The notes under the pieces: model-generated
Told to the model about the DNA's origin: nothing
Seen by the model: the letters and a program-made list of their open reading frames with translations, nothing else
Databases searched by the model: none
Shown: positions 12,158-24,560 of the stretch, in pieces
Layout: every line of letters begins with the position of its first letter
How positions within the stretch are numbered: the first letter of the stretch is position 1
Made by a program: the position numbers and the translations under genes
Assembly (NCBI GenBank): GCA_023238725.1
Contig: CM041545.1
Span: 13,547,782 to 13,611,781, forward strand
Length of the DNA: 64,000 bases
Source of the DNA: Scortum barcoo
Taxonomy: Eukaryota; Chordata; Actinopteri; Centrarchiformes; Terapontidae
Direction of reading: 5' to 3'

Positions 12158-14787
12158 ACTAAACCGCCACCTTACCGTGGTGGAGGGGTTTGTGTGCCCG
12201 AATGATCCTAGAAGCTATGTTGTCAGGGGCATTACGCCCCTGGTAGGGTCTCCCATGGCAAACAGGTCCTAGATGATGACCAGACTAAGAGCAGTTCACA
12301 AGCTCATTCATGGATAGAGCGACAATCGAGGACCTTTACGTTGCCCAGATTGGCATTACCGGGGCCCCACCCTCGAGCCAGGCCTGGTGTTGGGGCTCGC
12401 AGGTAGGTCCTGTGGGTAAAGAAAAGACCCAGCCACCAGAAATAGCGACCTGACCTGAAATAGCGACCCCAATTAGTGACGCGTTGCCCCGCCTTCCAGT
12501 AGGCTCACCACCCACAAGAAGGTCCATGAGGGGCCGGTGCAATGTGGTTTGGGTAGCAGTCGTGACCGGGGGGCCTCAACAACGACCAATCCTTGGACCA
12601 AAACTCTGCCCACAGTGACATGGAATGTCACCTCGCTGGTAGGGAAGGAGCCTGAGCTGAAAGCTTGTGCGGGAGGTTGAGAGGTACTGGCTAGAGATAG
12701 TCGGGCTCACCTCCACGCACAGCTTTGGCAGCTCTGGAACCCAGCTCCTTGAGAAGGGCTGGACCTTCCACTACTCTGGAGTTGCCCAGGGTGAGTCGCG
12801 TCGAGCTGGTGTGTATGCCACCACCATGTGTTGGAGTTCACCCCAATGAACGAGAGGGTCGCTTCCCTGCGCCTTCGGGTTAGGGGATAGGTCTCTTGCT
12901 GTTCTTTGTGTCTACGGGCTGAACAGCAGTACAGAGTACCCGGCCTTCTTGGAGTCCCTGGGTAAGGGGTACTTGATAGTTCTCAGACTGGGGACTCCAT
13001 TGTTCTACTGGGGACTTCAACGCTCACGTGGACAGTGATACCTGGAGGGGAATGATTGGGAGGAACAGCCTCCCTGATCTGAACCCGAGCAGTGTTCTGT
13101 TATTGGACTTCTGTGCTAGTCACAGTAGCTTGTCCATTACGAACACAGTGTTCGTAGCATAAGGGTGTCCATCAGTGCATGTGGCACCAGGACACCCTAG
13201 GCCGGAGGTCGATGATTGACTTTGTTGTTGTTTCATCTGATCTCCGGCCGTATGTCTTGGACACTCGGGTAAAGAGAGGTTCTGAGCTGTCAACTGATCA
13301 CCACCTGGTGGTGAGTTGGATCCGCTGGCATGAGGCGGAAGTTGGACAGACCTGGCAGACCCAAACGTACATTGTGAGGGTCTGTTGGGAACATCTGGCC
13401 GAGTCCTCTGTCAGGGAGGTCTTCAATTCCCACCTCCGGGAGAACTTCTCACAGATTCAGAGGGAGGCTGGGGACATTGAGTCAGAGTGGACCATGTTCT
13501 CTGCCTCCATTGTCAACGCAGCAGTTCGAAGCTGTGGACGCCTTAGGGTCTCTGGTGCCTGCCATGGCAGCAGCAACCCCTTGAACCCGGTGGTGGACAC
13601 CAGAAGTAAGGGATGCCGTCAAGCTGAAGAAGGCGTCCTATTGGGCCAGGTTGGCCTGTAGGACTCCTGACGCAGTTGACGGGTACCAACAGGCCAAGCA
13701 AGCCATGCAGTGCCCGCCCGGCAGTCCTGGGGCAAAAACTTCGGTCTGGGAGGAGTTCAGTGGTGAGGCCATGGAGGAGGACTATCGGTCAGCCTCCAGA
13801 GGCCTCCAGAAGGGGGCCAACCCATGTCCCTCATGGTATTCTGTGAAGGGGTGCGCCACAAGTATGGGGTCCGGGGCCCTTTGCTAAAGGGCTGTTCTGG
13901 TCTCTGTACAACCGAGCAGGAGCTTGGTTCGCATTGCTGGCAGTAAATCAGACCTGTTCCCAGTGCATGTTGGACTCCGGCAGCAGGGGCTGCCCTCCCT
14001 TTGTCACCGGCTCTGTTCATAATCTTTATGGACAGGATTTCTAGGCGTAGCCAGGGGCCGGAGGGAGTCCAGGTTTGGGAACCACAGGATTTCATCTCTG
14101 CTTTTTGCAGATGATGTTGTCCTGTTGGCTTCATCAGAGCCATGGACCTTCAGCATGTACTGGAGCGGTTTGCAGCCGAGTGTGAAGCGGCTGGGATGAG
14201 AATCAGCACCTCCAAATCCGAGGCCATGGTTGTCAACCGGAAAAGGGTGGCGTGACCCTCTCCGGGTGGGTGGAGAGGTCCTGCCTCAAGTGGAGGAGTT
14301 CAAGTATCTCGGGGTCTTGTTCACGAAGTGAGGGAAAGATGGAGCCTGAGATTGACAGGCGGATTGGTGCAGCCTCCATGCAGTTATGCGGTCGGTGTAC
14401 CAGACCGTCGTGTGGTGAAGAAGGAGCTAAGTCGAAAGAAAGGCGAAGCTCTCGATTTACCTGGTCAATCTTACGCTCCCACTCTCACCTATGGTCATGA
14501 ACTTTGGGTAATGACCGAAATGACAAGATCGCAGATACAAGCGGCCGAATCAGCTGAAGTGGTTTGGGCATCTGTTTTGGATGCATGCAGGCATGTCCCA
14601 CCGGGAGGAGGCCCAGGGGAAGACCCAGGACACGCTATGTCTCTTGGCTGGCTGGCCTAGGAACGCCTCAGGAGTCCCCCCGGAAGAGCTGGAGGAAGTG
14701 TCTGGGGTGAGGCAAGTCTCGACATCTCTGCTCAGACTGCTGCTGACCTGGTCCCGGATAAGCGGAGGAAGATGGATGGATGGATGA
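12158..14787 (+). mobile_element. Non-LTR retrotransposon (LINE), nearly full span but heavily mutated, with target-site duplication
   Basis: A broken LINE encoding, in order, an apurinic-type endonuclease and a reverse transcriptase on the plus strand. Endonuclease evidence: an SMIDFVVVSSDLRPYVLD segment and STDHHLVVSWIRW at about 13207-13330. RT evidence: a LLFADDVVLLAS-type catalytic segment near 14098-14132 and [14 protein letters not shown] near 14207-14250. Thumb/connection evidence: EIDRRIGAAS, VVKKELSRK, TYGHELWVMTE and RSQIQAAE around 14350-14545. These fragments lie in several frames with in-frame stops and indels, so it cannot act on its own. It ends in GATG repeats. The 10-bp direct repeat ATGGGTAGAG flanks it at 12148-12157 and 14788-14797. 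Clade (L2/CR1/Rex1-like versus I/Nimb-like) is not resolved. Confidence 0.88.
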
Positions 14788-14797
14788 ATGGGTAGAG
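14788..14797 (+). repeat. Right target-site duplication of the LINE
   Basis: ATGGGTAGAG directly follows the (GATG)n-type tail. Confidence 0.75.
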
Positions 14798-14879
14798 GGT
14801 AGATGCTGTCTTATATCCAGTACAGAAAAAGTGACGGATGTTGAGGTGTATTTGCATCTGTAAATATGAGTCTTGAGTA

Positions 14880-14882
<3 letters not shown>

Positions 14883-14964
<82 letters not shown>

Positions 14965-14981
14965 ATATATATATATATATA
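14883..14981. repeat. Compound (AT)n-(AC)n-(TA)n microsatellite
   Basis: Perfect AT to about 14929, AC to 14962, CG, then TA to 14981. It lies about 95 bp past the LINE tail. Confidence 0.97.
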
Positions 14982-15809
14982 GGTGTTTCAGTCTGAATTA
15001 CTGTACGTATCTGTAAATGTATCTCTGTGTATCAGTCTCTCCCCACACAGTCAGCTCTTTGACAGTGTTGCCTGAAGCCGAGCCTAATGAAAGGATTAGT
15101 ATATGGCAGGAGTGAATACTGGACTGTGCTCTAACAGACGGCTGAATCAGGAGAGGCAGGGCGTCTCTCCAGCAGGACCCCCACTGCCGAGTGAGAAAAT
15201 GTTTGAGGAGAGGGTGCTCGGGGGAAAAGTGAGTGAGCGACAGCTGGAGAGTGAAATATGGCTGCTTCGATGGAGTATCGTCCTTTCAATTAGAAGAAAA
15301 TCCTCATGATGTCATTATATGAGTCCATAAATCCTCAGAAAAATATAGCACGACATTAATGGTATGGTGCAGTTTTAATTCTTTGGTTGGTTCACAAGCT
15401 GCTCTCATTATTCTTGTATCCATCTTGTATCACAGGCTGGGAACCTTTAAATAATTACATCACTTCTCTGATGACTTTGACTTTCCTGGTTTCATGACTT
15501 CCCGTAACAAGCTAAACTAATGCCAATGAAAATGACCACAAATGAAAGCAAGCACTTAGTTCTGACATTGCGAAGGTCAATTTGGCTTTTTATTGGGGAA
15601 CAAATGCACTACTTTGCATTTTTAACTACAGTAAGCCTCAGTCGGGCAGAGCAAAATGTCTGTCTTCACACAATCATAAGACAAATATCACTTATAGTTA
15701 TCAATTCTAAAATTACTGATGACAAAAATAATTTATCAAATGTCTATACATATATTTTATGCTAATAGATCTCTCTGTAAATACACAGTGGAAACACAAA
15801 ATAAAATGG

Positions 15810-15965
15810 AACACAGAGGGTTTGAATTCAATAACTTATTTCTATTATCATCAGAGCTGATGATTGTTTTTCTTATTCATCATTTTCTCCGTAGAATGTC
15901 AGAAAACAGTAAAACAATGGCATCACATGTTGTCAAAGACCAAGGTGATGGGTCAGTGTCTGTTT
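15810..15965. repeat. Dispersed DNA-element fragment, family C
   Basis: TTCATCATTTTCTCCGTAGAATGTCAG, AACAGTAAAACAATGGCATCACA and TTGTCAAAGACCAAGGTGATG match the family-C terminal half (TTTTCTGACATTTTATAGACC-type words). Confidence 0.4.
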
Positions 15966-16059
15966 ATGTCAGACTGACAATGACATTCATGCAAGAATGG
16001 TCAACTTACAATTATGTACAACAGAGAAATTAACTGGTAAATGTTCTGCATGATAAATG

Positions 16060-16390
16060 ACTTAAAGCTACATTAAAAAGGTGATTAGCTAAGTTAACAT
16101 AAAGACTGTTAAAGCTAAAAAAAAACAACTAAAGCTCACCGATAAACACACTACATCTAACTTGTTTAATACATACAAAAACTAAAGCGTAAAAACAACA
16201 TTATTTTCACATCTAATTTTTGTGTGGACTAAGCCTGGCTTTTATCAGCTTTTTCCTGCTGCTTCCAGTCTTTTTGCTAAGCTAAGATAATTTTGTTTGT
16301 CTGTTTGTAGCTCAGCACACGGACATGAGACTGGTACTGAGGTTCATCTAACTCTCTGCAAGAAAGCAATAGTGCAAAATTGCAAATTAT
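16060..16390. repeat. Long-hairpin dispersed element, family A, copy 2
   Basis: The left half has GATTAGCTAAGTTAACATAAAG and CTAACTTGTTTAATACATAC. The right half has CTTCCAGTCTTTTTGCTAAG, GGACATGAGACTGGTACTGAG and CATCTAACTCTCTGCAAGAA. The halves are reverse-complementary in outline, with a unique AT-rich centre. Confidence 0.7.
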
Positions 16391-16979
16391 TACTTTAAAC
16401 AATTAATTTATCACTGCTGTCAATTTATTTTCTAATTGACAAACAGTTACAGCACTGAGATAACATATATATAAAATGTTGAGTCTGAAACAATACTGAT
16501 GCATGTCTGTTTTTGACATTGCTGAGACAACTTACTTATACAGACCATCTCCAAATGTACCACAAACACAATAGGAGTACAGATTCCTCTGCTGCAAAGC
16601 AGGCGATCCGAATGTTGTTAATTTCGCTAAAAGGAGGCTGGTGTGGCTGAGATTCATGAGCAGAGACTCACAGTCAAACCAGTGAATCTTGCCAGGAATG
16701 AATGAGCTGATTCAGTCCTGGTTATTTGACTCCCTGTGGGGAAAGGCATGGCTGCAACACAGGAACACCAGCAGCTAAATAATCATGTTGGTTTTTATTG
16801 GTGGTGGGATGTCTGAACAGGCATCTGTAATGTCCTGCTTTGTGCTTCATGCCAATTTAACGCTCATCTTTAAAGTATTCATTAAAGAACATGTTTTTGA
16901 TATGTGTCCTTCATGCATTCCTATTAAACTAAACTGTTTTTGCAAGAAATGTTATCATGTTTTCTTAGTGTTCCTCGCT

Positions 16980-17480
16980 TAAGCCATGCTAGTGTGGCTC
17001 TGAGGGTAATCAGTTGGTCCTCAGACTGAAATGTCTCTGTTGGATAGATTGTTATGAAATTTTGTCCGAACGTTCATGGTGCCCAGGAGATGAGGCTTCA
17101 TTCCTCTGACTTTTCCTGTAGCGCCACCAGCAGGTCAAAGTTTTCATTTATCCAGTCAAACATCTCAACATCAACATCTACATATGTGGTTCTGAGAGAC
17201 ACGCACATATCAACAACTATTGGATAACTGTCATTAAAATTTTGAACAGACATTTACATCCCTCTGTTGTCACTGATTCTTATAATAGACTTTTGCTATA
17301 GTGGTCAAACTTGTCATTTGTCCAGTGCTTTGTTTTATGACCAAATGCCTGCAAAACTAATGACATTCCCCTTAGCGTCATCTGGACTTTGTGTTTAGTG
17401 CTGATTAGCTAATGTTGCATGCATGCTCAACATTTAGCTCAAAGCTCTACTGTGCCTAAGTATAGCCTTGTGGAGCGTGG
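16980..17480. repeat. Dispersed repeat, family D, long copy
   Basis: It has CATGCTAGTGTGGCTCTGAGG, GAAATTTTGTCCGAACGTTC, TGTAGCGCCACCAGCAGGTC, CCAGTCAAACATCTCAACAT and TTTGTGTTTAGTGCTGATTAG..ATGTTGCATGC. Its order and spacing match a high-copy percomorph repeat I recognise, and it shares words with 3040-3300. Confidence 0.65.
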
Positions 17481-19139
17481 TGAAGCCGTTTCCACAAGAC
17501 ATTTTTCCTCTTGAGTTACAATTTATTTCTGTTTATCTGAATTTCTGAGTATTCATGAATGTGAATTTTAAATAGTTTGTTGATGAGATACCCAAGAAGC
17601 CCAAGAAGCAATAGGTTTCCAGTAAAACCCAAACTCAGGGGAAATTACATAATTTCAATGGTCGACACGGTGCGATTGGCATCTTACCACAACACCATGC
17701 CCTGACGTCACCCAATATTGCGCACATTTGTTGGTATATTATCACCATTTTACAGTGTATTCTCAGTAGCAGCAAGTTTTAACAGAAACAAGACTCCAAG
17801 TGGACCTGAAATTTGAGAGTTCCTGTTTTGTCTGTGCCTGAAACTGTGACTTCCCTCTCTAAAACTGTTAACCTTGATAACAGTTTCCTGATGTTTGTTT
17901 CAACCTTTACCGTTCATGCTGCTATGGCACAGCCCTGATCAAAGACCAAAGGGAACCACGTTTGCCCAAATCCTCTTTGCATAAATGAACTAATAAATCT
18001 AAATGCTGTCAGGCCTGTTTACCAACAGAGAAACAAGGCAGAGGATGCATTTCCTTCACTTCCTGAGATGACATAACTGATAAATGTGTTTTCCCCATCA
18101 CATATTTCATTCTCTCTGCTAGAAATAGAAACAGAGATGCAGGGATGAGAGTGGGAGAGGGTCAGAGACAGAGAGATGAAATAAACACTCAGGCTGTCAT
18201 AAAGAAGAGAGAGAAAGAGAATGATTTAGTATTTGGTGGCCGGAGACGTTTTCCGAAGCAGAGCTCTGCTGCATCTGGTTGAATCTCCAAAATCACTTCC
18301 TCTCCTCCTGCTGCTGCTTCCTGCCCACAGAGCATTTGTGTGTGCCTGTGTGCTTCAATGTATCTTTCCATTTGCAACAAAAATATTAATGTTACCCTCC
18401 TAACAGCTGTTAAAAGTGCTGTGTTTGTCTTTGTGAAAATACACCTGAAAGAAAAAAAGGGCGTGAGAAAAGAGAGCCAGGAGTCAAAACAGAAAGAGTG
18501 AATTTCCTCTCAGTCCTCTGCCTTGTTTCTGGTTGACGGTTGCACTAACGCAGCAAAAATCACACACAGGTGGCAGCTTATCTTGTGTGTGTGTCCCTCT
18601 TTGCACGACAGCCCACACGGGTCAACCTTTGGATGTTTGAATGCTTTGAGAAGCAACCCTGTGACCCTCTTATCGTGACAAATGTAGCATCTCAGCCCTG
18701 CAGAGGGATTTAAAGAGCAGATTCTCTCTGCTCTTTGTTGGTATTTAATATATTCGTTCTCAATCAGGCCACTCTTACAGAAAATGTATGCACTGAGACC
18801 ATACAGTGGGCACTTTGCAGATGCATTAATGGAGACGGTTTGAGTGTATGTCTGACTGAGAGAAAGAAGAAAAAGAGAAAACATAGACCACAGATGAGAT
18901 ACTGTGTATCTGCTTTAAAGGATCTCATCAGTGTGTCTGCTCAATGCAGCACATAACTCAAATTCTGTGCTTATCATTTTTGCTGACCATTTTCACATTC
19001 ATGCAAGTATCTTTCCTTCCGCTCCCTCATTTCGAGACAGTGTGAAACTCTATTAGCAGTCAGCCTGATGTTTTAGTTTCGTCCCTACAATACATTTGCA
19101 AAAAATGTCTAAAATTCTGTTTTCTCTTTGTCATTACTT

Positions 19140-19395
19140 CAAATCAATTTCATTTACACAGCCGTACCCATTATGACAAATCACAAATTTGCCTCAAGGG
19201 GCTTTACAATCTGCACATCTCATGACACCGCCTGGATCCCTCTCCCAGGACGGACGGACATGCAACAGATCTTGTGTGGGGGAATGAGCGTAAACTGATG
19301 AGAGGGAAACATTCATTTAACCGATTTAAGCGTAAGTCTTTACATCCGTCTAGTGTTGCTGTGGTGCCGTTAATGCGACATAACAATAAATCAGC
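19140..19395. repeat. Dispersed repeat with TTTCATTTACACAGCC start
   Basis: TTTCATTTACACAGCC..ATCACAAATTTGCCTCAAGGGGCTTTACAATCTG is the conserved head of a very common fish repeat (usual form TTTATTTATATAGCCC). The downstream half is degenerate. Confidence 0.65.
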
Positions 19396-20113
19396 ACTTA
19401 CTCAGTGTGCATTAATGGCAGGACTCTAGCTGACCTTTTATGATCAGCTGAATCTTAATTAAACAGCTTTACTGCTCTGCTACAAAAACACATTTCACAC
19501 CATGCAACCAACAGCATGTTTTCGTTAAGCCTGTCCCTCACTGATAAACCCCCAGGTCAAACTCTGTGCCTCCAGACTGTAACAGACTTTTTAATTTAAA
19601 CCAGTGGTCTTTAAACTCAAACTGAGATAACCCTTGATGGCATCATCACAGACTCAACAAAGCTCCTTCACAGCCACGGGAGACATGTAACTGTTTCCAC
19701 AGGCTCAACCTCAGTGCTGATTATGATGTGTAAAGTTAAAGGAGTTCCCCTTTCAGTGTCAACGGATTTGAACAGTCTGCACATTACGAAAAGCCAAACT
19801 ACACAACCAAACCAAGTTTTGAGAAACTGCTATGGGGTTTTCAAGCTGTTCATTAATGAACGGAAACTATTGGATGTCTAAAACAAAGCACAATCACTTT
19901 TCTTAGTGGTTAGCAAATTAAAATTAATTCGCTGTCAGGTAAAGCATACTTTATTGGCACTAAATGGGCTAAAACGTAAATTCACTGATGTGCTCCTTTA
20001 AAAATGCTCCTTAAGCTCATAGTTCCTCATCCCAAGAGTACACACATATGCACACATGTTTATAAATGAGCACATGAATGCATTCATCTTTCAAACAGCA
20101 CCCCTCTTCCACA

Positions 20114-20142
20114 CACACACACACACACTCTCTCTCTCTAAG
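20114..20142. repeat. (AC)n(TC)n microsatellite
   Basis: AC units run into TCTCTC units. Confidence 0.9.
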
Positions 20143-20951
20143 TAAGGGGCCTCTGTGACCAAACCTGATAAACCACAGAGGCATACGTGTTTAAACTGCT
20201 CCATGCCGTCTCCATTCTGCCTTCCTACAGCCTCCAGTGGGCTGTGTGTTCGTTACAGGTCAAGGATGTTAATGCGTTTACGTGCATGTTGGCCTCGCTG
20301 AATGTCGGGGCTTCTTCTCAGACAGCTCTGTCTGAACCTGCCCTCCAGCTATCTCACTGTAAAAATGAGTAGTGTCCTCCAGGGAGGGAAACAAGGAGAG
20401 AAGGACGGGAGAGGAAGAGGAGAGATTAATTAAGATAAATTTAAAAACCAGTGGGGAAAAAAAAAAGGCAGGCCGGCGAGAGCGTCAACTGTGCCCACAG
20501 ATCACTTGAGGGAGCTATTAGGCGCGTAGATCAGATACGATGTGTGGAGAGAAAATGAAGAGCAGAGACAAGTCAGAATAAAGTGAGCATGTGGGAGGGA
20601 AAGAGGGAGAGAGGAGCAGAGAAAGGTTTCTTTGATGTCTCTTGTCCCCTCAGGTGATTCTCCCTCCCATTCATTAGGGGCCGGTTTCCCCGGAACCTTC
20701 CTGTCGATGTGCCATCTGGAAGCCCCTTAAAAAACACCCACATTACACTCTTCTGCTTCACGACAAGCGGCCCGTGTTAACATTCACCAAACCACCCAGC
20801 CCTCCCACCCACCTCCTCGCCTGCCTCCTTCTCTCTCCGATGGTCCTCAAAGTGTCCCATTTCTTCACACAGTTAGGGTGGATTGTATCAGATGAAACTT
20901 TAATGGGGGAAATTTCCCATGGGGAAAATGGATGCAGCGACAGAGAATGTG

Positions 20952-21167
<216 letters not shown>

Positions 21168-21171
21168 GCAA

Positions 21172-21265
21172 TTCCAGCTTCTCAATTGTGAGGACATTCT
21201 TCATTTCCCTGTTTTACATCACTCACTGTAAAGTCTTTACTTTTCGGACTATTTGATGGACGGTC
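21172..21265. repeat. Family-C element fragment beside the GATA array
   Basis: CAGCTTCTCAATTGTGAGGAC, CCTGTTTTACATCACTCACTG and TTTCGGACTATTTGATGGAC follow the family-C order. Confidence 0.45.
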
Positions 21266-23639
21266 ATCTATTAAAATATGATGTGATAACAGAAATGTGG
21301 ATGCTCAAAATGTATGTTAACGCAATGGAGCTTCATCTAAAATGTGAGCTGTTGTATTATTACATATCATATTATCAATATATACATTATATGACACAGT
21401 TGAGTGAGAAGACACATTTTAATCCATGCTGATGAATCAGATTCCAGACAGACAAACAAAAATCATTTAGTTTTCGTAATGTGGAAATATGCTCTGTTAG
21501 CATTTAAAGCCCAAAGCAGCATCCGCCGTTACAAACAAGTTACTCTGATTTCTATCCAAAATGAACAGCGGGGAACACAAACACTGATTTTATTGCGTGT
21601 AGGAGTCCAAAAAAAACCCCAACCCAGATTGATCCATCCCATAAACCGATGCTACAATAACAGCCACCACCCAATCCTCCAGTGTGCTGTATATGTCTGT
21701 GCAGAGAGGGGAAATTAGTGGGCACTCCCTCATTCAGAAAAACAAAAAGAAAAAAACCACAGCGCAGTGCTGATAGGGCAAAGCTTGTCTCTGTGTAATT
21801 ATAGTGCAATATAATAAATCTCAGTTTGTCTCCCTTTGTCACATGTTGCTGAGTGATTTTTAGAAGTGGAGACAAAATCACGCATAGCTGATGCTACAGA
21901 CGGAAAGTGAGCCAACGACAGAGTCCGTCAGGAAACAAACAAATCCAGTGTGTCCACAAATCCCGTCTGTTCATCTCTGCAGCTCACCTTTAATTATACA
22001 TCCTCACCTTTGCAACCCTTGCCACTTGTGCAACGCAGCTCCCCTGAATCTGAGTCCATCCCACGCAAATGTTTGGCAAACGAATTGTGAAAGACGTTAA
22101 CAAGTGTGAGCCAAGCTCAGTCAGGGCCGGAGCTCATTACTTCCCTATTCTCCCTGGAGGGTAAACCACCATGCTGCCAGGCTGAACTGAGGCATTTCTC
22201 AGGTGTAGTTTGGTGTAGCAGGTTGTATACAGAGGTGTTTGCTCATGCGTTTGGCCTTTAGCACTTAAAACAGGTCTGTGTATTGTTTACGGCAATAAAT
22301 GTGCCTGAACCAGCTCCACCCTCTGCTGTTGAAAGTGTATACTGGTTTACCTGAGAGGGACTGACAACCGGCCCTCGAGGCGGTGGCGCCGTTCATAAGC
22401 TGCCCATTTAATTTAATAGATTTCTATAAACCGGCATTATCTAAATGAGCACAAGCAACTGTAATACCATCAGAGGCAATTTATCAATACGCTGCGGGGA
22501 CGTTACATCAGCGCACATTAAAATGTCATTGGGTAAATGTCCTGCGAGATTCTGTTATCTGATCTGCGAAACATGAGAATACATGCTGTCTGCGGGGCAA
22601 TGGAAAGCAATAACACACACCCACGCGCCCAGACTCATGGACACGCAGTAAACACACATGTAGGGCACACACGTGTAATGAGCATCAAAAAGAGGGCAAC
22701 TTTATCTTCCAGGCACAGGGAGCACATATGTGTCATCAAGTATCACATCAATTTTTCCACTTAATCACTCGCACGGGCATATAGAATAATTTACCCCGAG
22801 CACATACAGTGTCTGTACACTCTCCCTCAAAAAAATAATAAAAAAGCCCTTCTCTTCTCTGCTTGCTAAACAACCTCAAATCCCACATAATCTCCAGTTT
22901 CATTCTTCCAATATGAGAAAAACAACTCTGGCAGCTTGCAAACCAAATATTTCAGGGTGCTGGGTGCCTGTTAGTGAGTGCACTAAGCAGGATTAGAACC
23001 ATTTCTCTGATAAAACCTCCAGCAGCTCGCTCGGTATGCTGTGTACTGTACACATGTGTGTGTGTTAGTGAGTGAGTGAGATGCATAGGAACAGTGGAAA
23101 AGAAGCCTGCACTTACACTGAGTGCATGTAATTTTATTATCTGGGTCTACCCAACAGAAATTATTGTGGGCGGTTTTCTTTTTTCTTCTTCTTCTTCTTC
23201 TTTTTTTTTTGCCAAATTCCTTCATGTGATTTTGCTTTCAAGTGACCCAAAACATGACTCATACACTGATAACCAAGCTGTACTCTGATGATATTTGCCA
23301 ATAAGGATTGTTTCATTTATATTCAATAAATCATTAAAGTGTGCATTCACTCAATTGATGAATAAAGCCTCTTCAGTACAGTCATCAGTAAATAAAAAAC
23401 ACACAGACAAGCAAGTTAAACCCACATTTAGACACAAATGCATTCATAAAGTGCTTAATGGGGAAATATGATTTGATTAAAATACAATTAATAGCTGATT
23501 TTTCATGCTTGCTCGTGAGAAGTAGCTGACTGTGTCCTATGAAAACAGCCACTTAAAGTTGAAGCAGGGTGACAATGATGAACTCATCACAGACGCACAG
23601 TTATTAACATTTTCTGATTATCTTTTTTTTTAACAGGAT
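21266..23639. other. Non-coding stretch
   Basis: No gene is recognised. The part about 22355-22560 is less AT-rich and has few repeats, so it might be conserved non-coding DNA, but this cannot be judged from one genome. There is a TTC/poly-T pyrimidine run at 23178-23211. Confidence 0.4.
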
Positions 23640-23689
23640 GGCTATGGGCGAGCTGAATCTATAGTTCACGGTTCCAACATGCCCTCTTG

Positions 23690-23935
23690 CCGGGTTTGAC
23701 TGACCTGTTGTTCCGGCTGCCTCGGTCCATCCCGGCTGGAGGGTGCTGGTGAGCCCCGGTGCATGCGGTACCCGTCCCGCAGCCCCCCGCCGCTCCTCGG
23801 CCGACACTTGCGGAGAGCAGGAGCGGGTGTGAGCGTTTGTAGCGCCGAGGAGCGTAAAGCCCGCCGGAGAGAGGCAGGGAGGCACCGGAACATGAGGACT
23901 GCCTTCACAATACACAAAATACTCCCGATAGCAGT
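23690..23935 (-). other. GC-rich, CpG-bearing island: possible first exon/promoter on the minus strand
   Basis: A sharp GC-rich island in AT-rich DNA. Read on the minus strand it ends in an ATG-containing stretch followed by a good donor (GGAACAACAG|GTCAGT at about 23696-23711). No family was recognised in any frame. It could be the untranslated first exon of csgalnact1, whose coding begins 13.6 kb downstream on the same strand with no other minus-strand gene between. That link is inference. Confidence 0.3.
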
Positions 23936-24159
23936 GTGAAACAGAAAATATCTTTCTATCCTGGTTAAATCACACAAAAATATTTACACAGATTGACTCC
24001 TTGTGTCTTCTTACTGGATTTTAGAGGGTTAGTGTTACAGTGTGTTTTTAAAAGTTTATGCTAGGCTTTATGTGTATTCAGTGGTGTTAAATGGGTTTGA
24101 GTGACCCAAAGTAGCTAACTAGTCACATTTTTATTATTTTTTGCTATCTTACCGAGAGT

Positions 24160-24560
24160 TTAACTTTAGCTAGCATTAGCATTAGCATTAGCTGTTGTGC
24201 TGAAAATGGGCAAGAAAATCAGTTACCAGCACCTCTAATAGCTTGTGAATTAAGATAAAGATTTTTTTCGATTCTGTACTAAAAAAATGTGTTAAACGAA
24301 TGTAAAAACTACATTTTCAACTTTAAGAGTTATTTTTGCTGGACTTTACCTTGTAGTCGTCCATGAGGTTGCCAGGCAACCATGTGAGACCCCAAGACGT
24401 TTGTGACAAAGTCAGGCTAGCTGTTTCCCTTCACTTCCAGTCTTTATGCTAAGCTAAGCTAATTGGTTTCTGGCTGCAGCCTTATCTTATATTTACCTTA
24501 TTAACATGAGAATGGTATCAATCTGTCAGTCTGAGCTAAAGGTTTTCTTTGACATCTTTA
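24160..24560. repeat. Long-hairpin dispersed element, family A, copy 3
   Basis: TTACCAGCACCTCTAATAGCT is near the left side. GGCTAGCTGTTTCCC, CCAGTCTTTATGCTAAGCTA and ACATGAGAATGGTATCAATC are on the right. It is preceded by a short ATTAGC hexamer repeat (24170-24192). Confidence 0.7.

Larger units (their letters stand above)
14982..20951. other. Gene-poor stretch; repeats only
   Basis: I see no convincing exon on either strand. It holds a family-C fragment (about 15810-15965), a family-A hairpin element (16060-16390), a large family-D repeat (16980-17480), an ATTTACACAGCC-type repeat (19140-19395) and an AC/CT microsatellite (20114-20142). The remaining sequence is unremarkable. Confidence 0.5.

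Noticed and set aside
23604..23977. Two overlapping minus-strand frames of 103 codons in the GC-rich island, one with a hydrophobic start
   Set aside because: No family recognised, and the hydrophobic segment comes from AT-rich flank; kept only as a possible untranslated first exon.
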